Of a stretch of 64,000 bases of DNA, positions 15,323 through 24,168 are shown in pieces. The DNA comes from a bacterium. Lineage in GTDB: Bacteria > Planctomycetota > UBA1135 > UBA2386. The position numbers were made by a program, and so were the translations under genes. How positions within the stretch are numbered: the first letter of the stretch is position 1; each line of letters begins with the position of its first letter. The stretch lies in contig JAUILN010000002.1 in NCBI GenBank assembly GCA_030432695.1, positions 682,001 through 746,000 of the forward strand. The letters are read 5' to 3'. The notes under the pieces were generated by a model. The model did no database searches. It saw only the letters and a list, made by a program, of their open reading frames with translations, and was not told the DNA's origin.

Positions 15323-17041
15323 ATGAGAACCTCGCCCCACACCCTCCGGAACCTCCTGGCGGCGGTCCTGCCCCTCGCAGCCGCCCCCGTGGTCGCGCAG
15401 ACCACCGCTTCGAACGTCCTGCTGATCGTCGCCGACGACTTCGGGATCGAGCAATGCGCCAGCTACGGTGTCGGCGCCAGCCCGCCGCCGACTCCCCAGC
15501 TCGATGCGCTCGCGGCCGCCGGGGTCCGCTTCGGCAATGCATTCGCCTATCCGACCTGCTCGCCGACGCGTGCGGCGATCCACACCGGCCGACGGGCCTA
15601 TCGCCATGGTGTCGGTGCGGCGCTGGTCCCGGCGAGCGGAGATCCGGGGCTCGGCGTCGAGGAGTGGACCCTGCCGGAAGTCCTCGACCGGGCCGGTTCG
15701 GGATACGCCCACGCGCTGATCGGCAAGTGGCACCTCGGCGATCCGACCAATGCGGGCAACCTCGCACCGAACGTCGCCGGCTGGAGCCACTTCGCCGGCA
15801 GCCTGCTCGGTGCGGTGCCCGACTACGAGAGTTGGCGCCGCGTCGAGAACGGCGTCGCGCGCCGCACGACCGACTATGCGACGTCTCGACAGGTCGACGA
15901 CGCGCTCGACTGGATCGGCCGCCAGACCGGCCCCTGGTTCCTGGTGCTGGCGTTCAACGCGCCGCACACGCCCTACCACGCGCCGCCCGCCCATCTGCAC
16001 CATCAGAACCTGAACGGCCTCGATCCCCAGACCTCGCCCGGCCCGTTCTACGACGCGATGGTCGAGGCGATGGACACCGAGATCGGTCGTCTGCTGGTCG
16101 GCCTCGGCGCGCAGCGTTCGCGCACCGAGGTGGTCTTCGTCGGCGACAACGGCACCGCGCCGGCGGTGGTCGAGGCACCGTTCGACCGGCGACATGCCAA
16201 GGGCACGGTCTACCGCGGCGGCGTCCAGGTGCCGCTGTTGGTCGCCGGCCCGTCGGTGGTCGCGGGTGGCCGCGTCGTCGACGACCCGGTGGAGATCGTC
16301 GACCTGTTCCCGACCCTGCTCGGACTCGCCGGTGTCGATGCCTTCGCCACGCTACCCGCGGGCGTGGTCTGCGATGGAGTGGATCTCGGTGGGCTGCTCG
16401 CCGATCCGCAGGCCTCGGGCGCGCGGCGTCTGCAGTTCGCCGAGCAATTCGGTACCGGCCTCGATGCGGAAGCGACGGTGCGAGACGCCGGCCACAAGTT
16501 GCTGCGGAGCATTGCGGCCACCAGCGGCGCGGAGTCGTTCGAACTCTACGACCTGGCGGTGGATCCATGGGAGCAGAACGACCTGCTCGCGCGGCCGCTC
16601 GACGCGGTGGCGCAGCGGGCCTTCGAAGACCTGCGGGTCGGACTGGCCGAGGCGCGCGAGGAGGGCCTGGCACTGGCGTTCGGTCAGGGCTGTGCGGGTG
16701 CCGGACTGCGATCGTCAGGCGACCTCCCGCAGCTCGGCGGACGATTGGAACTCGACGTCTCCGGAGCCACGGGAGCCGGCTTCCTGGTGGTCGGCGCGTC
16801 GCGGGACGAGCTCGCCGACGGGACTCCACTGCCGGTGCCGCTCGATGCCCTCGGTTGGGCCGGATGCAGCCTCCTGGTCTCGACCGACATCGCCGAGCCG
16901 CTGGTCGCCGGCGCCGCGGGTCCCGACTGGTCGGCGGTGCTGCCGACGGACCCGGCCCTGCTCGGCGCGGTGTTCCACCTGCAGGCCGCGACGCTGACTG
17001 GAGCTGTCACCGACGCCGTCACCGGGGTCGTCGGCGGCTGA
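15323..17041 (+). CDS. Secreted formylglycine-dependent sulfatase
   Basis: 572 residues. A signal peptide (LLAAVLPLAAAPVVAQ) is followed by the alkaline-phosphatase-fold sulfatase core: IVADDFG with metal-binding Asp 38-39, the maturation motif CSPTR with Cys79 as the residue oxidised to formylglycine, IGKWHLG, and the distal metal site VGDNG. It should hydrolyse sulfate esters, probably of polysaccharides, outside the cytoplasm. The last 120 residues are an extra domain (from about GRLELDVSGATGAGFLVVG) of the C-terminal module type seen on many secreted proteins here, not part of the catalytic fold. It lies 95 bp after an ECF-fusion gene on the same strand. Substrate cannot be told from sequence. 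Confidence 0.88.
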   Translation: MRTSPHTLRNLLAAVLPLAAAPVVAQTTASNVLLIVADDFGIEQCASYGVGASPPPTPQLDALAAAGVRFGNAFAYPTCSPTRAAIHTGRRAYRHGVGAALVPASGDPGLGVEEWTLPEVLDRAGSGYAHALIGKWHLGDPTNAGNLAPNVAGWSHFAGSLLGAVPDYESWRRVENGVARRTTDYATSRQVDDALDWIGRQTGPWFLVLAFNAPHTPYHAPPAHLHHQNLNGLDPQTSPGPFYDAMVEAMDTEIGRLLVGLGAQRSRTEVVFVGDNGTAPAVVEAPFDRRHAKGTVYRGGVQVPLLVAGPSVVAGGRVVDDPVEIVDLFPTLLGLAGVDAFATLPAGVVCDGVDLGGLLADPQASGARRLQFAEQFGTGLDAEATVRDAGHKLLRSIAATSGAESFELYDLAVDPWEQNDLLARPLDAVAQRAFEDLRVGLAEAREEGLALAFGQGCAGAGLRSSGDLPQLGGRLELDVSGATGAGFLVVGASRDELADGTPLPVPLDALGWAGCSLLVSTDIAEPLVAGAAGPDWSAVLPTDPALLGAVFHLQAATLTGAVTDAVTGVVGG

Positions 17042-17327
17042 GCGCGGGGCGAGCAGCTGCCGCCACCGTGGCCGGTCGAGTGGCAGCGCTCGGAGTCCCG
17101 ATCCGCGCGCGACGGGACCGCCGGCTGGGCGAACCCGGGATCGGAGCACGCAGCGACACCCTGTAGCCGATCCGCCACAGCGGTTTCGGTGCCGATGCCA
17201 TGCGAAGCCCCACGGGTCCCGCGTTGGTTTGGCGGTCGGTCGCGCGAGAGCTGCTTCCACGCGGTCGAGAGGGCAATCGAGGCCCGGCTCGCCCTCGCGG
17301 ACCGGGGCTTGCCTGCCGCCGCGCCCC

Positions 17328-20300
17328 ATGCCCGACGCCACGAATTCCACGCGACCGATCGTCGCTCTCCTCCCGACCGCGCTCGCCCTGGCGGGACTGC
17401 TCGAAGCACAGACCACACGGGAGGTGCCCAACCTGATGTTCCTGGGCGCCACCGGCGGAAGGACGAGCATCTGCGATCAGAGCGGCTGGGAGGTGGGCTT
17501 CTATGCAAGGGCCCAGGTCGTGGGGGCACCGCGGATCACGGCGAACGGCACGGTGTGGTTCGTTCTCGACCCACGCACCGCCGGCAACCGGAACGTCGTC
17601 ACGATCGGGCGGTCCATGCCCGGCTCGAGCGCCTGGGACACCCGCTGGACGACCCCGGCGCTGAGCGCTCCGGCCACGGCGATCGCGGTCACCAGGGAGA
17701 ACCACGCGGTGGTCGTGGCCGATGACCGCAGCCTCACGGAACTCGACGAGGGCATGGGGATCGTCGGCACCTGGCCGCTCGCAGGCATTCCGACGACGCT
17801 CGAAGTCGACGAACAGGGGGACGTGTGGATCGGTATCCGCAACCAACCGGCGCCCCTACTGCAGATCATCGACCGCGCGAGCGGAGCGTCACGGATCACG
17901 ACGATCAATGGCGGCACCGGCGACGTGCTCCGCATCGTCCCCGACGGTCGCGCCGGCGGCAGCCGCGTCTTCGTGAGCTGCGCGGGCTCGCCGCAGCTCT
18001 TCGAGTTCGACGGCTCGCTGCAGCAGCTGGCGACCCACACGGTCCCGGACGCGACACCGGGCTCGAGCATCGAGGAGCTCGAGCTCGCGCCGGACGGGAC
18101 CCTGTGGGCCGCCGCTCGCGGACAGGGAGTGTGGTGGTTCGACCCGATGAGCGCGCGCTTCGAGAGGCTCCGCGGCATCAGCTCCATCGCGTGCATCGGA
18201 TTCGACGCACACGGCACGCTCTGGGTGATGTCGGACCGTCTCGTCGCGGTCGACGCGCGGCGGCGCGAGATCGACATCTACGGATGGGGCTACAGCGGCT
18301 ACGGGGCGCCTCGCGCGATCGATCCGGGCGGCCTGTTCGCGGCGCGGGTCCTCGATCCCCGCGGCGACGCCGACGGCGACGGCATCGAGAACCGCATCGA
18401 GTGCGAGGCCTGGTCGAATCCGTACGACCCGCAGTCGACGCCCTCGCTCGCCCTGCACACCCGCGTCCACACCCCGAATCCGGGTGCGGTGCGCGGCCGG
18501 ATCGACGGGGCATTCGGAGCCGGAGCACTGCTGCTCGCGACCGGCCGCGCGAACCAGCCCCTGTCGGTGCCGGGCATCTCGGGGGCCTACGAACTCGACC
18601 TGGCCGGCACGATCCCGGTGGCCTTCCCGACACCTGTTCCAGGCGACTTCAGAATCGAGCTGCCGCTGATCACGGGGATCGGAACAGCGAGACAGCTATG
18701 GGTGCAGGCGGTGGGTCAGCCCCTGTTCGGCACACCCCGTTGGTCGGACAGCGATCCGTTCCTGGTCCGTCGCACCCGCACGACCGGCCTGGTCGAGTCG
18801 TTCTTCAACGACGTGCGTCGCGACGATCTCGCCTCGGCGGGCCCGTGGACCGGTGGGCTCCGACCCGGGCGCCTCGGCGGCCGCGGCCTGCTCGGCGACT
18901 TCGACCCGGCACTCGGCACCGCCGACGGTCCGAACCGGTTTGTGTTCGACACCGACGACCAGCTCGTCCCGGGAAGTCACACGTTGACCGGCAACGACAT
19001 CCGCGTCACCGACGGCGTGTTCGAGTTCGCCAGCTTCGTGATCCCGGCTGGAGTCACCGTCGCGTTCCGGGGCAGCGCGCCGCTGGTGCTGCGGGTGCGG
19101 GGTGATATCCGCATCGACGGGATCCTCGACCTTTCGGGAGCCTCGGCAGCCGACGCCTTCGATCCGCGTTCGGTCTTCGATCAGAATCTCGTCCGCTTCG
19201 TCGGCGTCGCCGGGCAGGCGGGTGCGCCGGGCGGACCCGGTGGCGGCGCGGGCGGTGACGGCGCGACCGGCAGCGACGGGAACGGCGACGTCATGCAGGC
19301 GACCGGCCGCGACGGGCGAGCGGTGCAGGTGCCCGGCCGCAGCGGTTACGCGGGCCATCCCGGGATCGCGGCAACCGCCGGGCGCGGCGCTCAGCCGTTC
19401 CCCGCCGACGCGATGCGCAGCAGCGTCGCCTTCCGGCTGTTCAACTCGATCACCGTGCAGACGGGAGCGGGCGGCAGCGGGGGCTCGTGGCTCGGAGGCG
19501 GCACCGCCGGACGCGTGCTCTCGGTGCCGACCCAACTCGCGGCCGATCGCGGGCCACCGACTCCCCCGGGCGCGCCCTTGCCGTTCATCGGACTGCCCGG
19601 CGGGGTTGCGAGTCTCGAGCACTTCCTGATCGGCGGCGCCGGTGGCGGCGCCGGTGGCTCGCACGCGGTGAACATGTCGAGCCAGATGATCAGCGTCGAC
19701 ATGCGCGCATGGCATGCCGGCGCGGGTGGCGGTGGTGGTGGCGGCGCCGCGGCACTGCGAGCGGGCGACGAACTGGTGGTCGGAGCGCAGGGCGCGATCC
19801 TCGCCCGCGGTGGTGCGTCGGGACTCCACGACAGCCGGCAGGTGGGCCCCCCGATGCCGGGCGGCGGGGGCTCCGGTGGCTCACTGCTCCTGCAGACCTC
19901 GGAGCTGGGACTGTTCACGCAGAACGGCCACCTCGACGTGTCGGGTGGTGCAGGTGGCATCAGCCGGTTCGTGCAGTTCAACGGTGTGGCCGGCGAGACG
20001 CGCGGCGGTGACGGCGGGCACGGGCTGGTGCGCTTCGAGTCGCCGCAGGGTGGCTCGACCGGACTGCTCGGCACGGTGCAGGGACCTGCGACCCTCGGCA
20101 CCGACAACATCGGCGTGCTCGCGGGCGACGACCCGTGGAGCGGTGCGCGGTCGAACTGGATCGCCGTGTCGACGCCACCTGCCGCGTGGCTGCGCTACCG
20201 GGTGACCGCCGAGATCGCCGGCCAGACCGTGGTGTTCTCCGATGACCCGAGCGTCGGCGTACCCGCAGATCAGGTCTTCGGGCCACTGCTGTTCCTGGTG

Positions 20301-20486
20301 CAGGCCGGCGTCCTCGATCCCGCGAGCAACGATGTGCGCGCCAGCGGTCCGCCGCGCACGCGGGTCGCCGGTCCACTCGGCCTCGCGACCGATCCCCTCG
20401 ACCACGTGCGCTGGGAGATCCTGTTCCACCGTGCGATCACCACCGACGTGCGGGTGACCGAGGTGCGGATCGAGTGGCGGGAGTGA
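17328..20486 (+). CDS. Large secreted protein: propeller-like N-terminus, thrombospondin-type Ca site, Gly-rich C-terminal half
   Basis: 1052 residues. A signal peptide (PTALALAGLLEAQT) is followed by a repeat-rich region resembling a beta-propeller of the virginiamycin-B-lyase/two-component-regulator type, with units such as LELAPDGTLWAAARGQGVWWF and ACIGFDAHGTLWVMSD. A single calcium-binding type-3 motif, GDADGDGIENRIECE, follows. The C-terminal half has a Gly-rich low-complexity character (GAPGGPGGGAGGDGATGSDG, GGAGGGAGGSHA, GAGGGGGGGAAAL) interleaved with beta-rich sequence, which may form a filamentous or surface domain. No enzymatic motif was seen. The last 34 nt, including the stop codon, are repeated once downstream (20526-20559) together with palindromic repeats. 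ATG 17328 was chosen because it opens the signal peptide. Confidence 0.75.
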   Translation: MPDATNSTRPIVALLPTALALAGLLEAQTTREVPNLMFLGATGGRTSICDQSGWEVGFYARAQVVGAPRITANGTVWFVLDPRTAGNRNVVTIGRSMPGSSAWDTRWTTPALSAPATAIAVTRENHAVVVADDRSLTELDEGMGIVGTWPLAGIPTTLEVDEQGDVWIGIRNQPAPLLQIIDRASGASRITTINGGTGDVLRIVPDGRAGGSRVFVSCAGSPQLFEFDGSLQQLATHTVPDATPGSSIEELELAPDGTLWAAARGQGVWWFDPMSARFERLRGISSIACIGFDAHGTLWVMSDRLVAVDARRREIDIYGWGYSGYGAPRAIDPGGLFAARVLDPRGDADGDGIENRIECEAWSNPYDPQSTPSLALHTRVHTPNPGAVRGRIDGAFGAGALLLATGRANQPLSVPGISGAYELDLAGTIPVAFPTPVPGDFRIELPLITGIGTARQLWVQAVGQPLFGTPRWSDSDPFLVRRTRTTGLVESFFNDVRRDDLASAGPWTGGLRPGRLGGRGLLGDFDPALGTADGPNRFVFDTDDQLVPGSHTLTGNDIRVTDGVFEFASFVIPAGVTVAFRGSAPLVLRVRGDIRIDGILDLSGASAADAFDPRSVFDQNLVRFVGVAGQAGAPGGPGGGAGGDGATGSDGNGDVMQATGRDGRAVQVPGRSGYAGHPGIAATAGRGAQPFPADAMRSSVAFRLFNSITVQTGAGGSGGSWLGGGTAGRVLSVPTQLAADRGPPTPPGAPLPFIGLPGGVASLEHFLIGGAGGGAGGSHAVNMSSQMISVDMRAWHAGAGGGGGGGAAALRAGDELVVGAQGAILARGGASGLHDSRQVGPPMPGGGGSGGSLLLQTSELGLFTQNGHLDVSGGAGGISRFVQFNGVAGETRGGDGGHGLVRFESPQGGSTGLLGTVQGPATLGTDNIGVLAGDDPWSGARSNWIAVSTPPAAWLRYRVTAEIAGQTVVFSDDPSVGVPADQVFGPLLFLVQAGVLDPASNDVRASGPPRTRVAGPLGLATDPLDHVRWEILFHRAITTDVRVTEVRIEWRE
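20453..20486 (+). repeat. Direct repeat, copy A: last 34 nt of the preceding gene
   Basis: The gene's final 34 nt including TGA match 20526-20559 with two mismatches. The repeat unit plus the palindrome after it is about 73 nt. Confidence 0.85.
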
Positions 20487-20492
20487 GAGCGG

Positions 20493-20523
20493 GTGAACAA
20501 CTCGACCCGGCCGAGATGTTCAC
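20493..20523. repeat. Palindromic intergenic repeat, copy 3
   Basis: Arms GTGAACAACTCG and CGAGATGTTCAC flank ACCCGGC. Follows the stop of the large secreted protein and lies between the two 34-nt direct repeats. Confidence 0.75.
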
Positions 20524-20525
20524 GC

Positions 20526-20559
20526 GGTGACCGAGGTGTGGATCGAGCGGCGGGAGTGA
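20526..20559 (+). repeat. Direct repeat, copy B: duplicated gene 3' end
   Basis: Near-identical copy (32/34) of the last 34 nt of the preceding gene, stop codon included, lying outside the reading frame in use. It is followed at once by another palindromic repeat, so gene end plus palindrome appears twice in tandem. Confidence 0.85.
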
Positions 20560-20599
20560 AAGGGTGAACGGTTGGGCCGGGTCGAACCGTTCACCCTTT
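20559..20599. repeat. Palindromic intergenic repeat, copy 4 (perfect 15-bp arms)
   Basis: Arms AAAGGGTGAACGGTT and AACCGTTCACCCTTT are perfect; the 11-nt centre is GGGCCGGGTCG. The centre is the exact reverse complement of that in the copy at 29735-29775, so the same element occurs in both orientations. Confidence 0.9.
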
Positions 20600-20615
20600 C
20601 GCGGTGGCGCCGGTG

Positions 20616-20657
20616 GGGGGGGTTAACATCTCGGCCGGGTCGAGTTGTTAACCCCCC
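20616..20657. repeat. Palindromic intergenic repeat, copy 5 (divergent arms)
   Basis: Arms of the form GGGGGGTTAACA and TGTTAACCCCCC enclose TCGGCCGGGTCGAG. The outer arms have changed but still pair, which indicates selection for the hairpin. The TTA within the right arm is the stop codon (TAA) of the ECF sigma gene on the minus strand. Confidence 0.8.
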
Positions 20658-21259
20658 TTCTCGAGGCGCTTGAGCTCTTCGTCGAGTTTGACGAGCGCGC
20701 GGCCGAGGAGCATGCGCGTCGCACCCGGCGTCTTGCCGATGCGATCGGCGACGGCCTGGGTCGGCAGGCCGGCGATGCGGCTGAGGGTGACGACCGCGCG
20801 GTATTCCTCGGGCAAGGTGTCCATCGCCTGCTCCAGGCGCTGGATCTGCTCGGCGCCCATCGCGACGCGGCTGGGTGAGCCGAGGGTCGCGTAGCCGGCG
20901 AGGAAGCCGCTGGCATCGCCGGCCTCGCGGGCGACGTCGCGGCGCTGGCGGCCGTGGAAGCGCGCCTTCTCGCGGACCTTCGACAGGGCGGCGGTGAACA
21001 ACCAACCGCGGAACGCCTCCTCGCCGCGGTAGTCGAGGTCGTCCCAGTCTTCGACCAACTCGCGGCAGACCGATTGGACGATGTCGGACTCGGACTCGCG
21101 GACCCGCAGGTCGGGGCCGACGCGCAGCCGCACGAACGCGCGGAGCTGCGGCAGGTAGTGGCCGATCAGCTCGTCGAGTGCAGGGCGCTCGCCGCGGGTG
21201 GCGCGGCTCAGCAGCGCCTCGGCCACCTCGTCGATCCGCGACTCGTCGTGCTCTGCCAT
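20648..21259 (-). CDS. ECF-type sigma factor, divergent from kinase genes
   Basis: 203 residues. Region 2 ([20 protein letters not shown], then [18 protein letters not shown]) and region 4 ([20 protein letters not shown] and [20 protein letters not shown]) are typical of the planctomycete ECF group found next to serine/threonine kinases. ATG 21259 was chosen because the sequence upstream (to 21322) is not sigma-like. The gene is divergent from the kinase-FGE gene at 21325 with a 65-bp gap, so a shared promoter region is likely and the kinase may control this sigma factor, as known for STK-associated ECF groups. Its stop codon is formed by the palindromic repeat downstream. Confidence 0.85.
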   Translation of the reverse strand: MAEHDESRIDEVAEALLSRATRGERPALDELIGHYLPQLRAFVRLRVGPDLRVRESESDIVQSVCRELVEDWDDLDYRGEEAFRGWLFTAALSKVREKARFHGRQRRDVAREAGDASGFLAGYATLGSPSRVAMGAEQIQRLEQAMDTLPEEYRAVVTLSRIAGLPTQAVADRIGKTPGATRMLLGRALVKLDEELKRLEKGG

Positions 21260-21324
21260 CAGGAAAACCGGCCCTCGGGTTACCCTGCCATCGTGGCCGA
21301 TCGGGGCCGCGCCAGGAACCACCC

Positions 21325-24168
21325 ATGTCCGAGACCGCGCTGCCGGAAGACCTGGAGAGCCGCATCTACGAGCTGCTCCTCGACGGTCCTGCGAACCCGG
21401 GTCCGGAACTCGAGGCGCTGTGCACGGCGCATCCCGAACATGCCGCGGCGATCCAGCGGCTCCGGGCCGCGCTGCAGGCCTCCGACGAGGCGCTGAACGG
21501 AGTGCGGGAGACGGTGCTGGACGAACCTCTGACGGAGGGCCCGCTCCCCGGTCTCACCACACTCCGCGAGCTGGGTCGCGGCGGCTTCGGCGTGGTCCTG
21601 CTCTGCGAGCAGACCGAGCCGGTGCGCCGTCAGGTCGCGGTGAAGCTGCTCCACGATCCGCTCGGCGACAGCCGGCTCCGGGCGCGCTTTCTCCGCGAGC
21701 AGCGACTGCTGGCACGCCTCGACCACCCCAACATCGCCACGATCTTCGCGGCCGAGGTCGCGGCCGACGGCCGACCCTACCTGGTGATGGAATACGTCGA
21801 CGGTGCGACCCTGCTGCACCACTGCGACGCGCACCAGCTCGACGTCGATGCGCGCCTGCAACTGTTCCTGCAGCTCTGCAGCGCCGCGGTCCATGCCCAC
21901 CAGAAAGGCGTGGTCCACCGCGACCTGAAGCCCGCCAACGTGCTGGTCGCGCAGCAACCCGACGGGCCGTGCGTGAAGGTGATCGACTTCGGGATCGCCA
22001 AGGCGACCGACGGCACCGCGCCCGCGCAGGACCTGCGCACCAAGATGGGTCAGATCCTCGGCACGCTCGAGTACATGGCCCCCGAACAGCTCGCCGGCGA
22101 TGTGGCGGCTACCGACTCACGCACCGACGTGTGGGCACTCGGCGCGATCCTGCACGAACTGCTGGTCGGTCGCCCGCCGTTCGAGCTCCGCGGCCGCACG
22201 CTCGGCGAGGCGGCGCGCATCGTCTCGGACACCGAGCCCACCCCACCGAGCACGCGGATCACCGACGACAGCGTCGCCGCGATCCGTCGCACCTCGGTGG
22301 CGGGCCTGCGTTCGCGGCTGAGGGGTGACCTCGACTGGATCGTCCAGCGCGCGCTGCGGGCCAGGAGCGGCGATCGCTACCCGAGCGCCGACGCGCTTGC
22401 CGACGACATCCGCCGCCACCTGACAAAGCAGCCGGTGGAGGCTGCCCCGCCCTCGCGCCTCTACCGGATGCGCCGCTTCGCCGCCCGCAACCGCGGCGCC
22501 ACCGCGGTCGCCGCACTGCTGCTGATCGTGCTGACCGTCGCCTGGCTCGGCAGCGCCTGGGGCCGCAACGACGCCGAACGTTCGCTGCGCGAGGAGCAGC
22601 GCCTCGGCGAACTCGCGAACGAGCGATTGGCCCGCGCCCGCACCGTCGCCGACGACTACGACCTGCTCGCCGGCGTGCTCGGCTACCGCCGGATGCGCGA
22701 ACACGCGCGCGCGCTGCCGCCGCCCCACCCCAGGCACCTACCGGAACTGCAACGCTTCGTCCGCGAGGAGATCGTGCCGCTGCGCGAGATCCGCGCACCG
22801 CTCGACGCGGCCCTCGCGCGACTGCGGGCCGAAGCCGCGCCGTACACCGACGCGGACCGGGAGCACGATCGGGCCACGCACCCGCGGCTCCCGTTCATCG
22901 ACCGCGAAGAGCGGCGCATCGCGGCCCTGCAGCCCTGCCCACCCGACCTCGCGCCCTGGCGCGCCGCCGAGATCGTGGCTCTCGCCGAACAACGGATCGC
23001 CGCCACGCGAGGAGAGGTCGAGCGCCGCCGGACCTGGCGCCTGCCCGACGCCACCGACCAACTCCTCCACGACCAGTTGACCTGGCTCGACGGCTCGCTG
23101 CGGCTGGTGTTCGACGGCGCTCCGAGCCTCGTCGACCGACTCGTCGATCGCGCCGAGTGGGCCGCCCAGGTGGAGGCGGTCACTATCACCCCCTTCCGCG
23201 ACGCCTGGGACGCCGCGCGCCGTCGCATCGCCGACGAGCCACGCTTCGCCGGCTTCGAGCTACCGGTCGTGCCCGGCCTCGTGCCGATCGGACCCGACCC
23301 CGCCTCGGGACTGGAGGAGTTCGTGCACGTCCTGTCGTCGGCCGACCGCCTCGCGGTGCCGCGACGCGAGCCGGGCACTTCCTGGCAGCCGCGCCCGGAC
23401 GACGGTCTGGTCTTCGTGCTGATCCCGGGCGGCACGACGACGCTCGGCGCATCGCTCTCCGATCCCGCCGCAGTCGCCAACGAGCGCCCACGCCTGGAGG
23501 TCTCGCTCGAGCCCTACCTGCTGTCGAAGTACGAGGCGACGCAGGCCCAATGGATGCGGCTCACCGGCCTCGACGAACCGCAGGCCCGGTTCGCGGTCGG
23601 CACGCGACTGCCCGACGGCCACGAGATCGACTGGACCAATCCGGTCGAGGACCTGACACGCGACTCCGCCGAACGCACCGTGCAGTACGAAGGCCTCGCC
23701 CTGCCGACCGAGGCCCAGTGGGAACACGCCGCGCGGGCCTTCACGAACTCGCGTTGGCATACCGGCAACGACGCGACCTCCCTGCAGGGTTTCGCCAACG
23801 TGGCCGACCGCACCGCGAGCCGACTCGCACCCAGGACCTGGGCCAGCGACCGGAGCCTCGACGACGGCTACCTCCTGCATGCCCCGATCGGCTCGTTCGC
23901 ACCCAACGCCTTCGGTCTGCACGACATGCACGGCAACGTCGCCGAGTGGGTCCGCGACCGCTACCTCACCTACGACGTACCGCGACCCGGTCCCGAAGCC
24001 GCCGCCGGTCCCGAGCACGGCGGCCTGTACGACGTGGCCCGCGGCGGCTCCTTCACCCACGTCCCGGAGCTGGCCCGCGTGTCGTGCCGCGAGACCATGA
24101 GCCGCGGCGAACGCCGCATCTACGTCGGCGTGCGCCCGCTCCATCCCTGGCCGGAGCGGCAACCGTGA
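21325..24168 (+). CDS. Membrane serine/threonine protein kinase with C-terminal FGE-sulfatase-type domain
   Basis: 947 residues. The kinase domain, about 80-360, is intact: LGRGGFGVV glycine loop, VAVKLL lysine, HRDLKPAN (198-205), DFG (221-223) and MAPEQ. A membrane helix (391-413) leads to a long helical outer segment and a C-terminal formylglycine-generating-enzyme-like domain (about 690-945). That domain has [40 protein letters not shown] and RGGSFTHVP. Only one Cys (VSCRETMS) is present where true FGE uses a Cys pair, so sulfatase maturation activity is doubtful; it may be a ligand-binding sensor. A 60-residue N-terminal region precedes the kinase. ATG 21325 follows AGGA at 8 nt. It overlaps the next kinase gene by 4 bp and is divergent from an ECF sigma gene. 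Confidence 0.88.
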   Translation: MSETALPEDLESRIYELLLDGPANPGPELEALCTAHPEHAAAIQRLRAALQASDEALNGVRETVLDEPLTEGPLPGLTTLRELGRGGFGVVLLCEQTEPVRRQVAVKLLHDPLGDSRLRARFLREQRLLARLDHPNIATIFAAEVAADGRPYLVMEYVDGATLLHHCDAHQLDVDARLQLFLQLCSAAVHAHQKGVVHRDLKPANVLVAQQPDGPCVKVIDFGIAKATDGTAPAQDLRTKMGQILGTLEYMAPEQLAGDVAATDSRTDVWALGAILHELLVGRPPFELRGRTLGEAARIVSDTEPTPPSTRITDDSVAAIRRTSVAGLRSRLRGDLDWIVQRALRARSGDRYPSADALADDIRRHLTKQPVEAAPPSRLYRMRRFAARNRGATAVAALLLIVLTVAWLGSAWGRNDAERSLREEQRLGELANERLARARTVADDYDLLAGVLGYRRMREHARALPPPHPRHLPELQRFVREEIVPLREIRAPLDAALARLRAEAAPYTDADREHDRATHPRLPFIDREERRIAALQPCPPDLAPWRAAEIVALAEQRIAATRGEVERRRTWRLPDATDQLLHDQLTWLDGSLRLVFDGAPSLVDRLVDRAEWAAQVEAVTITPFRDAWDAARRRIADEPRFAGFELPVVPGLVPIGPDPASGLEEFVHVLSSADRLAVPRREPGTSWQPRPDDGLVFVLIPGGTTTLGASLSDPAAVANERPRLEVSLEPYLLSKYEATQAQWMRLTGLDEPQARFAVGTRLPDGHEIDWTNPVEDLTRDSAERTVQYEGLALPTEAQWEHAARAFTNSRWHTGNDATSLQGFANVADRTASRLAPRTWASDRSLDDGYLLHAPIGSFAPNAFGLHDMHGNVAEWVRDRYLTYDVPRPGPEAAAGPEHGGLYDVARGGSFTHVPELARVSCRETMSRGERRIYVGVRPLHPWPERQP

